Source: Bacillus sp. SB49
GTDB lineage: Bacteria > Bacillota > Bacilli > Bacillales > Halobacillaceae
Assembly (NCBI RefSeq): GCF_000469135.2
Contig: NZ_CP048117.1
Location: forward strand, 186,001-250,000
Direction: 5' to 3'
DNA: 64,000 bases
A program made the translations under genes and the position numbers. Every line of letters begins with the position of its first letter. Positions within the stretch are counted from its first letter, which is position 1. Of this stretch, positions 32,620 through 41,426 are shown in pieces. The notes beneath the pieces are model-generated. The model was not told the DNA's origin. It saw only the letters and a list, made by a program, of their open reading frames with translations, and did no database searches.

Positions 32620-32798
32620 TGAGAATCACAATAAAGCGCCAGGACTGTGTAGGACGAACGAAGCAAACACAGTTGACGAGGTGGAGGTTCATCGATGTTT
32701 CGGCGGATGCCTCCCGGTTGCGTACTTCGACCGTCTGTTTCCGTGTAAACCGTAGAGGTGACTCTTCGAACAACACATGGGAACCAAGTACATCATAA
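32620..32798 (+). promoter_or_regulatory. glmS self-cleaving ribozyme (GlcN6P-activated)
   Basis: The leader of glmS has the diagnostic blocks of the glmS ribozyme in order: AAAGCGCCAGGACTG (cleavage expected between A32635 and G32636), AGTTGACGAGGTGGAGGTTC, ATCGATGTTTCGGCGGATG, and CCTCCCGGTTG closing a stem with CGACCG. A less conserved 3' domain with AGAGGTGACTCTT follows. Glucosamine-6-phosphate is the cofactor for cleavage, which lets the cell destroy glmS mRNA when the product is plentiful. The 3' limit is approximate. Gene-free bases 32411-32892 hold this element, its promoter and a following hairpin. Confidence 0.95.
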
Positions 32799-32816
32799 AA
32801 AAACAATGATCGGGAG

Positions 32817-32836
32817 AGGGGCAGCGAATCGCCCCT
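32817..32836 (+). other. Hairpin between ribozyme and glmS start
   Basis: AGGGGC (32817-32822) pairs with GCCCCT (32831-32836) around an 8-base loop. It lies after the ribozyme and 37 bp before the AGGAGG of glmS, without a T-run. It may protect the cleaved mRNA or affect ribosome access; this is inference. Confidence 0.5.
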
Positions 32837-32892
32837 TGGATTATAGACGGCATATTCGTTGCCCTTCTTCTTTTTATAGGAGGATAACAATT

Positions 32893-34695
32893 ATGTGTGG
32901 AATTGTAGGATATATTGGACAAGAAGATACGAAGGAAATTCTTTTGACTGGTCTTGAGAAGCTTGAGTACCGCGGATATGACTCTGCTGGTATCGCTACT
33001 TTAAATAATGATGGTGTGGAAGTGACGAAGGTGAAAGGCCGTATCGCTGCGTTGAGAGAAGCAGTCGACGGAGATGTGAAGGCGACAATGGGGATCGGGC
33101 ATACGCGTTGGGCGACACACGGTGCGCCAAGCGTAGAGAACGCACACCCTCACCAAAGTACTTCCGGCCGTTTTACTATCGTACACAACGGTGTCATCGA
33201 GAACTATGTGGAAGTCCGCGATGAATACTTGACGGATGTTGAGTTGAAGAGTGAGACCGATACTGAAATCATCGTACAATTGATCGAAGTGCTGTATAAC
33301 GACATGAAAGACGTAGCAGCTGCTTTCCGTAAAGCGGTTGAACTGCTCACAGGTTCTTATGCAGTAGCGATGATCGATCGTGAGAATGAAGATACCATTT
33401 ACGTAGCGAAGAACAAGAGCCCGCTTCTAGTCGGTCTTGGTGAAGGCTTCAATGTCGTAGCCAGTGACTCCATGGCTGCTTTGCATGTGACGAATGAATT
33501 CATGGAATTGATGGATAAAGAAACAGTTATTCTTCACCGCGGCGGTGTAGAAATCCAGAAGCTTGACGGCTCTACTGTTTCCCGTGAATCATTTACAGCA
33601 GAATTGGATGCTACAGACATCGAAAAAGGTACTTATCCTCACTTCATGTTGAAAGAGATCGATGAGCAGCCTTTCGTAATCCGTAAAATCATCCAGGAAT
33701 ACCAGAACGAAAATGATGAAATCAAATTGGATCCGGAAATCCGCGGGGCAATGAAAGCATGTGACCGCATTTATATCATTGCTGCGGGTACCAGCTATCA
33801 TGCCGGTCTCCTTGGAAAAGAATTCATCGAGAAATTGGCCAACATTCCGGTAGAGGTACATGTAGCGAGTGAATTCTCCTATAACATGCCGCTTCTATCA
33901 GAAAAACCGTTGTTCATTTTCATTTCTCAATCTGGAGAAACAGCAGACAGTCGTTCTGTCCTTGTCCAAACGAAGAAACTTGGTCATCCGGCGTTGACGG
34001 TTACAAACGTCCCTGGATCCACCCTTTCCCGTGAAGCGGATTATACCCTGCACTTACATGCAGGTCCTGAGATTGCCGTTGCATCAACGAAAGCATATAC
34101 GGCACAAATGGCTGTCCTTGCTATCCTTGCCGTGGATACTGCCCGTGCGAAAGGATTGAAGCTTGATTTCGATCCGATGCAGGAGCTTGGTATCGTAGCT
34201 AACACAATGGAGGCATTGACAGAGCAGAAAGAGAAGATGGAAGAATTAGCTCGTGATTACCTTGCGACAACGCGTAACTGTTTCTTCATCGGCCGTGGTT
34301 TGGATTACCACGTAGGCTTGGAAGGGTCCTTGAAATTGAAAGAGATTTCTTACATCCAGGCGGAAGGTTTTGCAGGTGGAGAGTTGAAGCACGGTACCAT
34401 TGCTTTAATTGAAGAAGGTACACCGGTTATCGCATTGGCTACCCAGGAGAACGTGAACCTTTCCATCCGTGGTAACGTTCAGGAAGTAGAAGCACGTGGG
34501 GCTAACAGCATGATTATCAGTATGAAGGGCTTGGATAAATCCGGCGATGCATTCGTCATCCCGCATGTCCACGAATTACTGACACCACTTGTGTCTGTAA
34601 TCCCGATGCAGCTGATTTCTTACTATGCTGCTTTACACCGTGATTGTGACGTTGATAAACCGCGTAACCTTGCGAAGAGTGTAACAGTAGAATAA
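32893..34695 (+). CDS. glmS: Glutamine-fructose-6-phosphate aminotransferase GlmS
   Basis: First enzyme of amino-sugar synthesis: glutamine plus fructose-6-phosphate to glucosamine-6-phosphate. The 600-residue product has an N-terminal glutaminase domain with catalytic Cys right after Met (MCGIVGYIG) and HTRWATHG. Two SIS domains ([18 protein letters not shown]) follow, and the C-terminus is [13 protein letters not shown]. The ATG at 32893 has ATAGGAGGATAACAATT upstream. The open frame runs back to 32758, but that part is ribozyme leader and is not translated. Confidence 0.98.
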   Translation: MCGIVGYIGQEDTKEILLTGLEKLEYRGYDSAGIATLNNDGVEVTKVKGRIAALREAVDGDVKATMGIGHTRWATHGAPSVENAHPHQSTSGRFTIVHNGVIENYVEVRDEYLTDVELKSETDTEIIVQLIEVLYNDMKDVAAAFRKAVELLTGSYAVAMIDRENEDTIYVAKNKSPLLVGLGEGFNVVASDSMAALHVTNEFMELMDKETVILHRGGVEIQKLDGSTVSRESFTAELDATDIEKGTYPHFMLKEIDEQPFVIRKIIQEYQNENDEIKLDPEIRGAMKACDRIYIIAAGTSYHAGLLGKEFIEKLANIPVEVHVASEFSYNMPLLSEKPLFIFISQSGETADSRSVLVQTKKLGHPALTVTNVPGSTLSREADYTLHLHAGPEIAVASTKAYTAQMAVLAILAVDTARAKGLKLDFDPMQELGIVANTMEALTEQKEKMEELARDYLATTRNCFFIGRGLDYHVGLEGSLKLKEISYIQAEGFAGGELKHGTIALIEEGTPVIALATQENVNLSIRGNVQEVEARGANSMIISMKGLDKSGDAFVIPHVHELLTPLVSVIPMQLISYYAALHRDCDVDKPRNLAKSVTVE

Positions 34696-34698
34696 AAC

Positions 34699-34737
34699 AA
34701 AAAGCTTCGGAAGCATTTGCTTCCGAAGCTTTTTTTA
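34699..34737. terminator. Bidirectional terminator between glmS and rodA
   Basis: A5GCTTCGGAAGC (34699-34714) pairs perfectly with GCTTCCGAAGCT6 (34719-34735), loop ATTT. It serves both convergent genes. Confidence 0.95.
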
Positions 34738-35889
34738 ATCTCCAAACATATAGGTTCGATGGTGGTACGATATAGAAAATGCAACACCTAGTGCAATCAG
34801 ATTCCCAAGCAGGGCACTACCTCCATAACTGATGAATGGAAGCGGGATACCCGTAATCGGCAGGAGCTGCACGCTCATTCCGATGTTTTGGAATACGTGA
34901 AAGGCAATCATAGCAATGATACCGACCATGACGTAGGAACTATAGTTGCTGTTGGCGCGGAACGCAATCGTCGTGAATCTATAGATCAGGAAAAAGAACA
35001 GAATGATGACGATACAAGAACCGAGAAAACCGTATTCTTCTGCAATAATACTGAAAATGAAATCCGTCTGTGATTCCGGCAGATATACTTCCCGTTCTCC
35101 AAATCCCTTTCCATACAACTGACCGGAACCGATTGCCCTCATCGCTTTGACGAGCTGGTAACCGGTTGAATCTTCGTATTTCGTAGGTTGGAACCAGGAA
35201 TAAATCCTTCCCAACTGGTATGATTTTACTCCTAAGTATTTGTCCAAGATCTGTGGTGCCTGCAGAGCGAGCCAGATCAACGTCGTTCCCAGTGCAGCAA
35301 TGGATCCGAAAATAGGAAGAATGATTTTCCATTGAATGCCGGAAATAAGAATAAATCCGGACAAGATGGCGATGAACACAAGGCCTGTCCCTAAATCGGG
35401 CTGCTGCATGATCAACAGTAATGGAAGACCTGTCGTCGCAACGAGCTTCAGCAGGAGAATACCATCACTTTTTAATGTAGATACACGGTGTATTTGGTTG
35501 TGGTTGACGGCGACTCTGCCGAGGGCAAGAATCGTAAAGATCTTCATCAGCTCGGCCGGCTGCATCGATCCTAAACCAGGAAGAACAAACCAGCTTTTTT
35601 GTCCTTTGATCACGGGTGCGATTGATGGAGGAGCAATAACGAGAAGAAACAGCAGGAGCACGCCGAATGCGTATAAATACCAGCTGATGTTCTTGAAATC
35701 CTCCGGGTCAGCGAGGAGCATGAAGCCGATAACGACAGCTCCCAGTCCATACCACAGCAATTGTTTAAGGACAAAGTTTTCATTATATTGTCCACTTTGC
35801 TGGGCGCTGTATAAGGCGACGATACTGACAACGACAAAACAACAAGCAATAAAGAAGAGCTGCCAATCAAACCTTTCTTCAAACTTCAT
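34735..35889 (-). CDS. rodA: SEDS-family peptidoglycan polymerase RodA
   Basis: SEDS glycosyltransferase that polymerises glycan strands during cell elongation with a class B PBP. The 384-residue product has about ten membrane helices. It shows the SEDS patterns MQQPDLGTGLVF (with the catalytic-site D), YQLVKAMRAIGSGQLYGKGFG, SQTDFIFSIIAEEYGF, and LPITGIPLPFISYGGSALL near the C-terminus. FtsW and SpoVE share these, but length and lack of an N-terminal extension fit RodA. The upstream region 35890-36045 holds no clear operator. A TATAAT on the minus strand near 35956-35961 may belong to its promoter. Confidence 0.88.
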   Translation of the reverse strand: MKFEERFDWQLFFIACCFVVVSIVALYSAQQSGQYNENFVLKQLLWYGLGAVVIGFMLLADPEDFKNISWYLYAFGVLLLFLLVIAPPSIAPVIKGQKSWFVLPGLGSMQPAELMKIFTILALGRVAVNHNQIHRVSTLKSDGILLLKLVATTGLPLLLIMQQPDLGTGLVFIAILSGFILISGIQWKIILPIFGSIAALGTTLIWLALQAPQILDKYLGVKSYQLGRIYSWFQPTKYEDSTGYQLVKAMRAIGSGQLYGKGFGEREVYLPESQTDFIFSIIAEEYGFLGSCIVIILFFFLIYRFTTIAFRANSNYSSYVMVGIIAMIAFHVFQNIGMSVQLLPITGIPLPFISYGGSALLGNLIALGVAFSISYHHRTYMFGD

Positions 35890-36045
35890 ATTGAGTTATA
35901 CATCCTCTCGTGTTGACGAAACCAAATCATTCAAAAATATGCATACTGATTTCTATTATAAGCACTTCTTTCCTTTTTGAAAAGTAGGCTCGTTTCTCCT
36001 TCTTCTATTATAGTTGATAATTTTGTGAAGAGGAGACGCAATAAA

Positions 36046-36076
36046 AAAAGACAGGACCACATTTCCGGCTCCTGCC
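36046..36076 (-). terminator. Terminator after the PLA2-like gene
   Basis: On the minus strand GGCAGGA (36076-36070) pairs with TCCTGTC (36056-36050, one G-U pair), followed by T7. Confidence 0.7.
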
Positions 36077-36077
36077 T

Positions 36078-36368
36078 TTAGAAACAAGTGAATGTCTTCT
36101 GAACCTTCATATATTGATACAAGGTATGAGCATGTCTGCCTTCCTGCGTTTCCGGTGTTTGAAGTTTTTTTAATCGTTTCAGAAATGCACGGTCACAAGC
36201 GCAGTAGTCTTTTTTTATCCGGTAGCACTCATCGTGCGCTCTGCAGGCGGCATCGACGGCATTGATGGGCTCTCCCGGTCCGCTGCACCCCGGACCGCAG
36301 TACCTGTATCCTGGAAAAACGCAAAACCCCGGCCTTCGAATCCTGCGATCTTTTCTTTTTCTTGGCAT
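36078..36368 (-). CDS. Small phospholipase-A2-like protein
   Basis: A 96-residue basic protein with a phospholipase A2 core: a calcium-loop-like YCGPGCSGPG (residues 23-32), then VDAACRAHDECY with the catalytic pair H45-D46. A second aspartate (D59) lies in CACDRAF. Eight cysteines suggest disulfides. The N-terminus (MPRKRKDRRIRRPG) is strongly basic and not a signal peptide. The ATG at 36368 has TTGGAGGAGAAAAGT upstream, so the longer open frame to 36488 is not needed. It is divergent from the thioredoxin-reductase-like gene. Similar short PLA2 domains occur in some bacilli and in parvovirus capsids; its role here is unknown. Confidence 0.8.
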   Translation of the reverse strand: MPRKRKDRRIRRPGFCVFPGYRYCGPGCSGPGEPINAVDAACRAHDECYRIKKDYCACDRAFLKRLKKLQTPETQEGRHAHTLYQYMKVQKTFTCF

Positions 36369-36554
36369 ACTTTTCTCCTCCAAGTCTCGGGTCTTCCTTC
36401 CCAATATATGAAAATAGAGGCGGGATGCATGGTCATTCGTCATTGGTATAAACGGTTGACGGAGGGGTCTTTTCCTTTTCAGATGCATACATTAATTCTG
36501 ATGAGGTTCATATTGGAATCGTGGACAAAAAGGAAAAGAAGAGGGGGAGCATTC

Positions 36555-37538
36555 ATGACGTATCAAGCAATAATATTAGGCACAGGACCTGCAGGGTTGA
36601 CCGCTGCCGTCTATTTGGCGAGAGCGAACATGAAGCCGCTTGTCATAGAAGGTCCGGAGCCGGGGGGACAGCTTACCATGACAACGGAAGTGGAAAATTT
36701 CCCAGGGTTCCCGGATGGAATTATGGGACCTGTTCTCATGGACCATATGAGGAAACAGGCGGAACGGTTCGGCGCAACTTTCCAGCAGGGATGGGTTACA
36801 AATGTGGAAGTGGATCAGAAGCCGTTTAAGCTGCAAGTGAGCGGAATAGGAGAATTGGAGACAGAGGTATTGATTGTGTCCACAGGCGCTTCTGCCAAGC
36901 TGCTTGGAATTCCTGGAGAGAAAGAGAACATCGGTCGAGGGGTCAGTACGTGTGCCACGTGTGACGGTTTCTTTTTCAGAGGCAAGAAGGTACTCATTAT
37001 CGGCGGGGGGGATTCCGCCATGGAAGAGGCCGCTTTTCTTACGAAATTTGCGGATCACGTCCAAGTCGTTCACCGACGGGAAGAACTGCGGGCATCGAAG
37101 ATTATGCAGACCCGGGCGAAAGAGAATGCAAAAGTAACATGGGCGCTGAATAAGACACCGGTGGAGATGATCTCGGACGGGGCCAAAATTACCGGCATGA
37201 AAGTGAAGGATAACGAATCAGGCAAGGAGGAAATGATCGAAGCGGACGGAATATTTGTGGCGATCGGACACCATCCTAACACCGATTTCCTGCATGGAAA
37301 ATTGGATATGGATGAGAAGGGGTATTTGCTGGTTGAGCCTGGAACGACAAAGACGAATGTTCCGGGAATATTCGCATGCGGTGATGTGCAGGATCAGAAA
37401 TACCGTCAGGCCATAACGGCGGCAGGAACCGGCTGCATGGCGGCCCTTGATGCCGAACGTTTCCTGGAGGCGGAATTACGAGAAACTTCTTGTAATAGGA
37501 CGGAGGAACCTTCTCGAACCGGAGACTCTTCCACATAA
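36555..37538 (+). CDS. Thioredoxin-reductase-like FAD/NAD(P)H oxidoreductase
   Basis: A 327-residue flavoprotein with the low-molecular-weight thioredoxin reductase layout: FAD site GTGPAGLTAAV, redox pair CATCDG, NADPH site IIGGGDSAMEEA, second FAD site IFACGDVQDQKYRQAITAAG. It should reduce thioredoxin or a related dithiol protein. The housekeeping trxB of Bacillus lies in another region (near yvcI/yvcJ), so this may be a second copy. Its C-terminal 20 residues are polar and variable. The ATG at 36555 has AGAGGGGGAGC upstream; the frame back to 36234 overlaps the divergent gene and is not credible. Confidence 0.9.
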   Translation: MTYQAIILGTGPAGLTAAVYLARANMKPLVIEGPEPGGQLTMTTEVENFPGFPDGIMGPVLMDHMRKQAERFGATFQQGWVTNVEVDQKPFKLQVSGIGELETEVLIVSTGASAKLLGIPGEKENIGRGVSTCATCDGFFFRGKKVLIIGGGDSAMEEAAFLTKFADHVQVVHRREELRASKIMQTRAKENAKVTWALNKTPVEMISDGAKITGMKVKDNESGKEEMIEADGIFVAIGHHPNTDFLHGKLDMDEKGYLLVEPGTTKTNVPGIFACGDVQDQKYRQAITAAGTGCMAALDAERFLEAELRETSCNRTEEPSRTGDSST

Positions 37539-37585
37539 AGAATGATACAATGATGACAGAATGTGGGAGCGGAGGAGGAGCTGTC

Positions 37586-38386
37586 ATGATTGTAGAGAAT
37601 GCGCATGGGTTATTTCTTCAAAGGTACGACGGATTGGGAGAAAGAAGTTGGAGGAGAGACGATTGTTATAAGTTTGTCTTCTCTCCATATGGGCAGAGCT
37701 GCTACCAGACAGAATCGGGTGACTTGGTCATTGATAAGGAGCAGTTTGTCCTGTTTAATCCAACTATGAAACATAAGCAGTGGAAGGCAGATGAAGAAAA
37801 GTTCCTTGTAGAAATCCGTCCTGAATTTTTGATGGAGACCGCTAGAGAGCTTGGCTACCCATCGGAATCCCCGGAATTCGCCGCTCTTCCTTATCGGCAG
37901 GAGCCCGTTCATCAGTGGGTATCATTCGTCCGGTCATTTTTGAAGTCGGAGGGGGGAGATTCCAGCTCCCTGTTTGTGGAAAACAGTATGGTGCAGCTTG
38001 CCATCCTCCTGCTCAAGTATGGACTTGGCTCTCACCGACATGACGTAGTTTTAACACAAAGCGTTGATCCGTTAAACCGGGTGATGGATGCACTGAAGGA
38101 AGGCTACCGCGAGAACTGGACGCTTGGAGATATAGCGGAAGTCGCTCGTATGGATAAATACCAGCTCTCTCATCTATTTAAGCGGGAGAGCGGGGTCTCT
38201 CCTTATTCATGGCTTCAGATGTACCGCTTGTTCAGAAGTCAGCAGGATCTGCTTCATACGAAACGATCCGTCTTAACGATAGCAACGGAACACGGGTTTT
38301 CAAGCATTGCGGTTTATAATCAATTATTTAGACGTATTTATCATCAGACGCCGACGCAGTTTCGTAAACGGCACGCCTTTACCTAA
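37586..38386 (+). CDS. AraC-family transcriptional regulator
   Basis: A 266-residue regulator with an N-terminal cupin-like sensor domain (about 1-150, e.g. QFVLFNPTMKHKQW). Two C-terminal helix-turn-helix motifs follow (WTLGDIAEVARMDKYQLSHLFKRESG and LTIATEHGFSSIAVYNQLFRR), with the typical YHQTPTQFRKRH end. The ATG at 37586 has GGAGGAGGAG seven bases upstream. The 3' end overlaps the convergent MFS gene by 63 bp. It may control that permease; the ligand is unknown. Confidence 0.87.
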   Translation: MIVENAHGLFLQRYDGLGERSWRRDDCYKFVFSPYGQSCYQTESGDLVIDKEQFVLFNPTMKHKQWKADEEKFLVEIRPEFLMETARELGYPSESPEFAALPYRQEPVHQWVSFVRSFLKSEGGDSSSLFVENSMVQLAILLLKYGLGSHRHDVVLTQSVDPLNRVMDALKEGYRENWTLGDIAEVARMDKYQLSHLFKRESGVSPYSWLQMYRLFRSQQDLLHTKRSVLTIATEHGFSSIAVYNQLFRRIYHQTPTQFRKRHAFT

Positions 38387-39559
38387 CCACGAAGCCACAC
38401 ATAAAAAGACGATACAGCAGCCACTTATAATCATAAGTGTCTGAATGGACAGGAAAGTCGAGAGCAGTCCAAAGAAGGCAAGGGAAATGGTATTTGCGGC
38501 ATACAGTAGAACGGCATTTGTACTGAATGCCCTTCCCATCTTGGACTCCGGCACGTATTTCTGCAGTAAATAGACCCGGGAAAGGCTTGCAACAGGAATA
38601 CCGATGCCGATAAGGATCGTGCCAATGACAAACTGCTCCGGTTTATAGAAAGCGCCGTAATACAAAATACCGGTTCCCCAAACGGCTGCACCGATTACAT
38701 AGTGGTGCAGCCCCCATTTCTGAATGAATAGCGGGGCGAGAAGATTGGTTATAATGACGACTGCACCGAATACTCCTTGAATTCCGCTGTACCACAGCTC
38801 CCCGTCCGGTCCTGCCTCCATAAGGGCGAGCAGCAATCCCACCTGCCATACCCACGTATTCATAAACACCGTATAAAACGTGAAGAAAAAAAGGCTTCGG
38901 ATAGTCGGCATTCTTCCCGCCCACTTAAGAAAGGACCCGACAGAAGGCGCGATGGAACGGATCGAGAACTTTGTACTTCGCTTTTCTACCATTATGATCT
39001 GCGCAAGGCATAGGACACTCCATACATAGGTCAACGCATCTAAACTGAAGAAGTGGACCACTCCCATGGTTTCAATGATGAGGATCGATAGAAGAGGCGT
39101 CCCTATTGTAACGCCTCTAGTCATGGTGTCGTAAAGGCTGTTGGCGGCAGAACGTTCTTCCTCCTTTGTAATCATAGGCAGGACAGCACGGTGTGCCGGA
39201 TTGAAGAAACAGCCGATTGACTGGAGAAGAAAGCTGATGATAAGAAGGGCGCCGAAGGACAACGCATCTGCATAATGGAGCAGCAGGATGGACGCGACCA
39301 AGGGAATACGGAGGAGATCCAGGATGATCAACAGCTTCTTCTTGGGCAGGGCATCCGCTATTGCTCCGCCGATTAATCCGAAAAGTAAATAGGGAGCGGT
39401 TTCTGCTGCTGCCATGGCTGTCGTATGGGCCGCGGACCCCGTCAGGTCATGGGCAAGAAACAAAAAGGCCATTGCAGCTAAGCTGTCGCCAAGTCGTGAT
39501 ATGCTTCCGCCTAATAAATAAAAACGCACATTTCTGTTTTTCCATAGTATTCGATACAT
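38324..39559 (-). CDS. MFS transporter (12-helix exporter type)
   Basis: A 411-residue major-facilitator permease with about 12 membrane helices. The pattern resembles the enterobactin/macrolide exporter-like group (N-terminal NVRFYLLGGSISRLGDSLAAMAFLFL, ADALPKKKLLIILDLLRI between helices 2 and 3). GATGAGGTGAAGTT precedes the ATG. Its last 63 bp overlap the end of the AraC-family gene on the other strand, so opposing transcripts are complementary there. Substrate unknown. Confidence 0.88.
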   Translation of the reverse strand: MYRILWKNRNVRFYLLGGSISRLGDSLAAMAFLFLAHDLTGSAAHTTAMAAAETAPYLLFGLIGGAIADALPKKKLLIILDLLRIPLVASILLLHYADALSFGALLIISFLLQSIGCFFNPAHRAVLPMITKEEERSAANSLYDTMTRGVTIGTPLLSILIIETMGVVHFFSLDALTYVWSVLCLAQIIMVEKRSTKFSIRSIAPSVGSFLKWAGRMPTIRSLFFFTFYTVFMNTWVWQVGLLLALMEAGPDGELWYSGIQGVFGAVVIITNLLAPLFIQKWGLHHYVIGAAVWGTGILYYGAFYKPEQFVIGTILIGIGIPVASLSRVYLLQKYVPESKMGRAFSTNAVLLYAANTISLAFFGLLSTFLSIQTLMIISGCCIVFLCVASWLGKGVPFTKLRRRLMINTSK

Positions 39560-39650
39560 AACTTCACCTCATCTCCATCATAAGAAAGAGTGGAGTGGGC
39601 GTCTGTATGTATATTGGTGGGATATGTTCAATATTTCATCAGGTGATATA

Positions 39651-39677
39651 AAAAAGCACCCGGAAACCCGGGTGCTT
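39651..39677 (-). terminator. Terminator after the sodium/solute symporter
   Basis: AAGCACCCGG (39654-39663) pairs with CCGGGTGCTT (39668-39677), loop AAAC. An A-run to its left gives the U-tract for the minus-strand transcript. Confidence 0.88.
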
Positions 39678-39683
39678 CTGTTG

Positions 39684-41321
39684 TTACGCGTTATTTTCTT
39701 GTCGTTTGTGTTCCGGCAGGATGAGTGACCGCGGAGCACATTTCTTCTTCGTCAATTCAGAGACGATGAAGATCATAAGGAAGGCCGCGATACATGCTGT
39801 CGTACGGAATGGGAAGAGGACGATGCCGTCTTCGATCATCGGGTACGGTAGGAATGCCGGGAGACCTAGTGCTGGCTCTCCGCCTCCAAGACGAAGGAAG
39901 AGGGAAACCGCAAAACCGGCGATCGATCCGTAAAGGTTGGCATTCTTATAAAACAATGCCATTGTCAGTTGAGGGAACAAGATTGTGTAAACAAGGTCGG
40001 AGGCCAGATACCAGAGAGTGTAGACACTCTTTACGTTCAAGGCGATAATCATGGATCCGACACCAACGATGATGATGGTACGCTTAATGACTTTCTTCAG
40101 TTTGTCTGAGTCTGCATTTGGGTTGATCAATGGACGATACACGTTCCAGGATGCCATAGAAGAGGCAGATAGGATCGAGGAGTCCATGGATGACATAACA
40201 GCAGCTGCAAGTGCACCAAGTCCGATGGCTGATACCAGTTCAGGAGTCAGATATCGAAGAACGTGCGGCAAAATGACAGATGCGTTTTCAGGCGTTGGGA
40301 TACCCATGGATGCCCAGTCGATATTGACTCCAACGACACCGATCAACACAGCTGGAATGGCAGCGATGATACAGATGACCCCTGCTGTGATGGAAAGCCA
40401 CATAGCTGTCTTCTCACTTTTAGCGGAAAGGACACGCTGGAAATATACCTGCCAGGCAATTCCACCGAATATAAGCAGCAATGCGTAGTCGATCCAGTTC
40501 CAGAAGTAATTGCCCCATTCAGGGTCCTGCCAGCCGTTCAGTGGAGGGAACAGGTTGGCGTAACTTCCGAACTCTGTTTTGTAACCGCTCCATGCGGCAT
40601 CCAGTCCACCTACATGTCCTAATGTGAAAGGCACGACCAGGATAAGACCGATAAGCAGGATAGCCATTTGGAACACGTCTGTATAAGCAACGGCCCACAT
40701 ACCTCCGGCTACAGTATAAGCGATAGCGATGATACCGGAAAGAATGATAGAGGTAGTGAAGTCGATATTCAGAATGGTTCCAAACGTTGTACCAAGTGCT
40801 GTCAGGATAGCGGCACTCCAGAACATCTCACCAAGGAGCGCAGGTAGGTACAGAACACCTGCCATTTTCTTACCAAAACGTTGTTCAAGTGGATCGAGGA
40901 TGGTCATGAATTCATAACGGCGCATCTTACGGGCATAGAAGATACCACCAATGATCAAACTTAGTGCATAGCCCCAAGGCGCCTGGGCCCATACGATTCC
41001 GTCGGCATAAGTGGATTCCGCCGTCCCGTTGATGTAACCACCACCGACCCAGGTAGCGGCCATTGTAAACATGGCGACGCCGAGCGGCATGCTGCGGTCA
41101 GCGACCATCATGTCTTCGAGAGATCCGGATTTTTTAGTAGCGAAGATAGCACCGATGTAGTAAACGAGGGCATAAAAGGCAATCATGGCGATGAATCCGC
41201 CCCATTGGATGTTTTCATTTGTGAAGGCGATGTAGAGGACAAATATACCTAATAGTGTTGCAAGCAAAATAGCCGGTCCGTTCTTAGCCAAGAAGGACTT
41301 CGATTGATTTGACGGTTGCAA
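39684..41321 (-). CDS. Sodium/solute symporter (SSS family), possible choline uptake
   Basis: A 545-residue membrane protein with about 13 helices of the SSS/SLC5 family. Typical features are the DMMVADRSMPLGVAMFTMAATWVGGGYINGT region and AIGLGALAAAVMSSMDSSILSASS, which holds the sodium-site serines. Its general pattern is close to high-affinity choline transporters of the SLC5A7 type. The gene lies 105 bp downstream of a GbsR-type regulator, which in B. subtilis senses choline, so choline or a related osmolyte precursor is a reasonable but unproven substrate. TTG at 41321 is chosen because AAGGAGTG lies six bases upstream; the longer frame to 41393 has no site. Confidence 0.82.
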   Translation of the reverse strand: MQPSNQSKSFLAKNGPAILLATLLGIFVLYIAFTNENIQWGGFIAMIAFYALVYYIGAIFATKKSGSLEDMMVADRSMPLGVAMFTMAATWVGGGYINGTAESTYADGIVWAQAPWGYALSLIIGGIFYARKMRRYEFMTILDPLEQRFGKKMAGVLYLPALLGEMFWSAAILTALGTTFGTILNIDFTTSIILSGIIAIAYTVAGGMWAVAYTDVFQMAILLIGLILVVPFTLGHVGGLDAAWSGYKTEFGSYANLFPPLNGWQDPEWGNYFWNWIDYALLLIFGGIAWQVYFQRVLSAKSEKTAMWLSITAGVICIIAAIPAVLIGVVGVNIDWASMGIPTPENASVILPHVLRYLTPELVSAIGLGALAAAVMSSMDSSILSASSMASWNVYRPLINPNADSDKLKKVIKRTIIIVGVGSMIIALNVKSVYTLWYLASDLVYTILFPQLTMALFYKNANLYGSIAGFAVSLFLRLGGGEPALGLPAFLPYPMIEDGIVLFPFRTTACIAAFLMIFIVSELTKKKCAPRSLILPEHKRQENNA

Positions 41322-41384
41322 TGATATCACTCCTTGTAGTTTTTTGAATTTTCTGCAAATAACAGCGCGCATACGTCTCCCCTG

Positions 41385-41405
41385 AAATAACATGTTCTGT
41401 TATTT
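41385..41405. repeat. Inverted repeat between gbsR-like gene and symporter
   Basis: AAATAACA (41385-41392) and TGTTATTT (41398-41405) form a perfect 8-bp inverted repeat with spacer TGTTC. It lies just upstream of the symporter and 22 bp after the regulator gene. A candidate operator for the GbsR-like protein, or a weak hairpin. Confidence 0.55.
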
Positions 41406-41426
41406 TTGAGAGGCGCATAGAAACAA

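Noticed and set aside
32758-32892. N-terminal extension of GlmS in the open frame
   Set aside because: GlmS needs cysteine right after the initiator Met (MCGIVG at 32893); the upstream part is the ribozyme leader.
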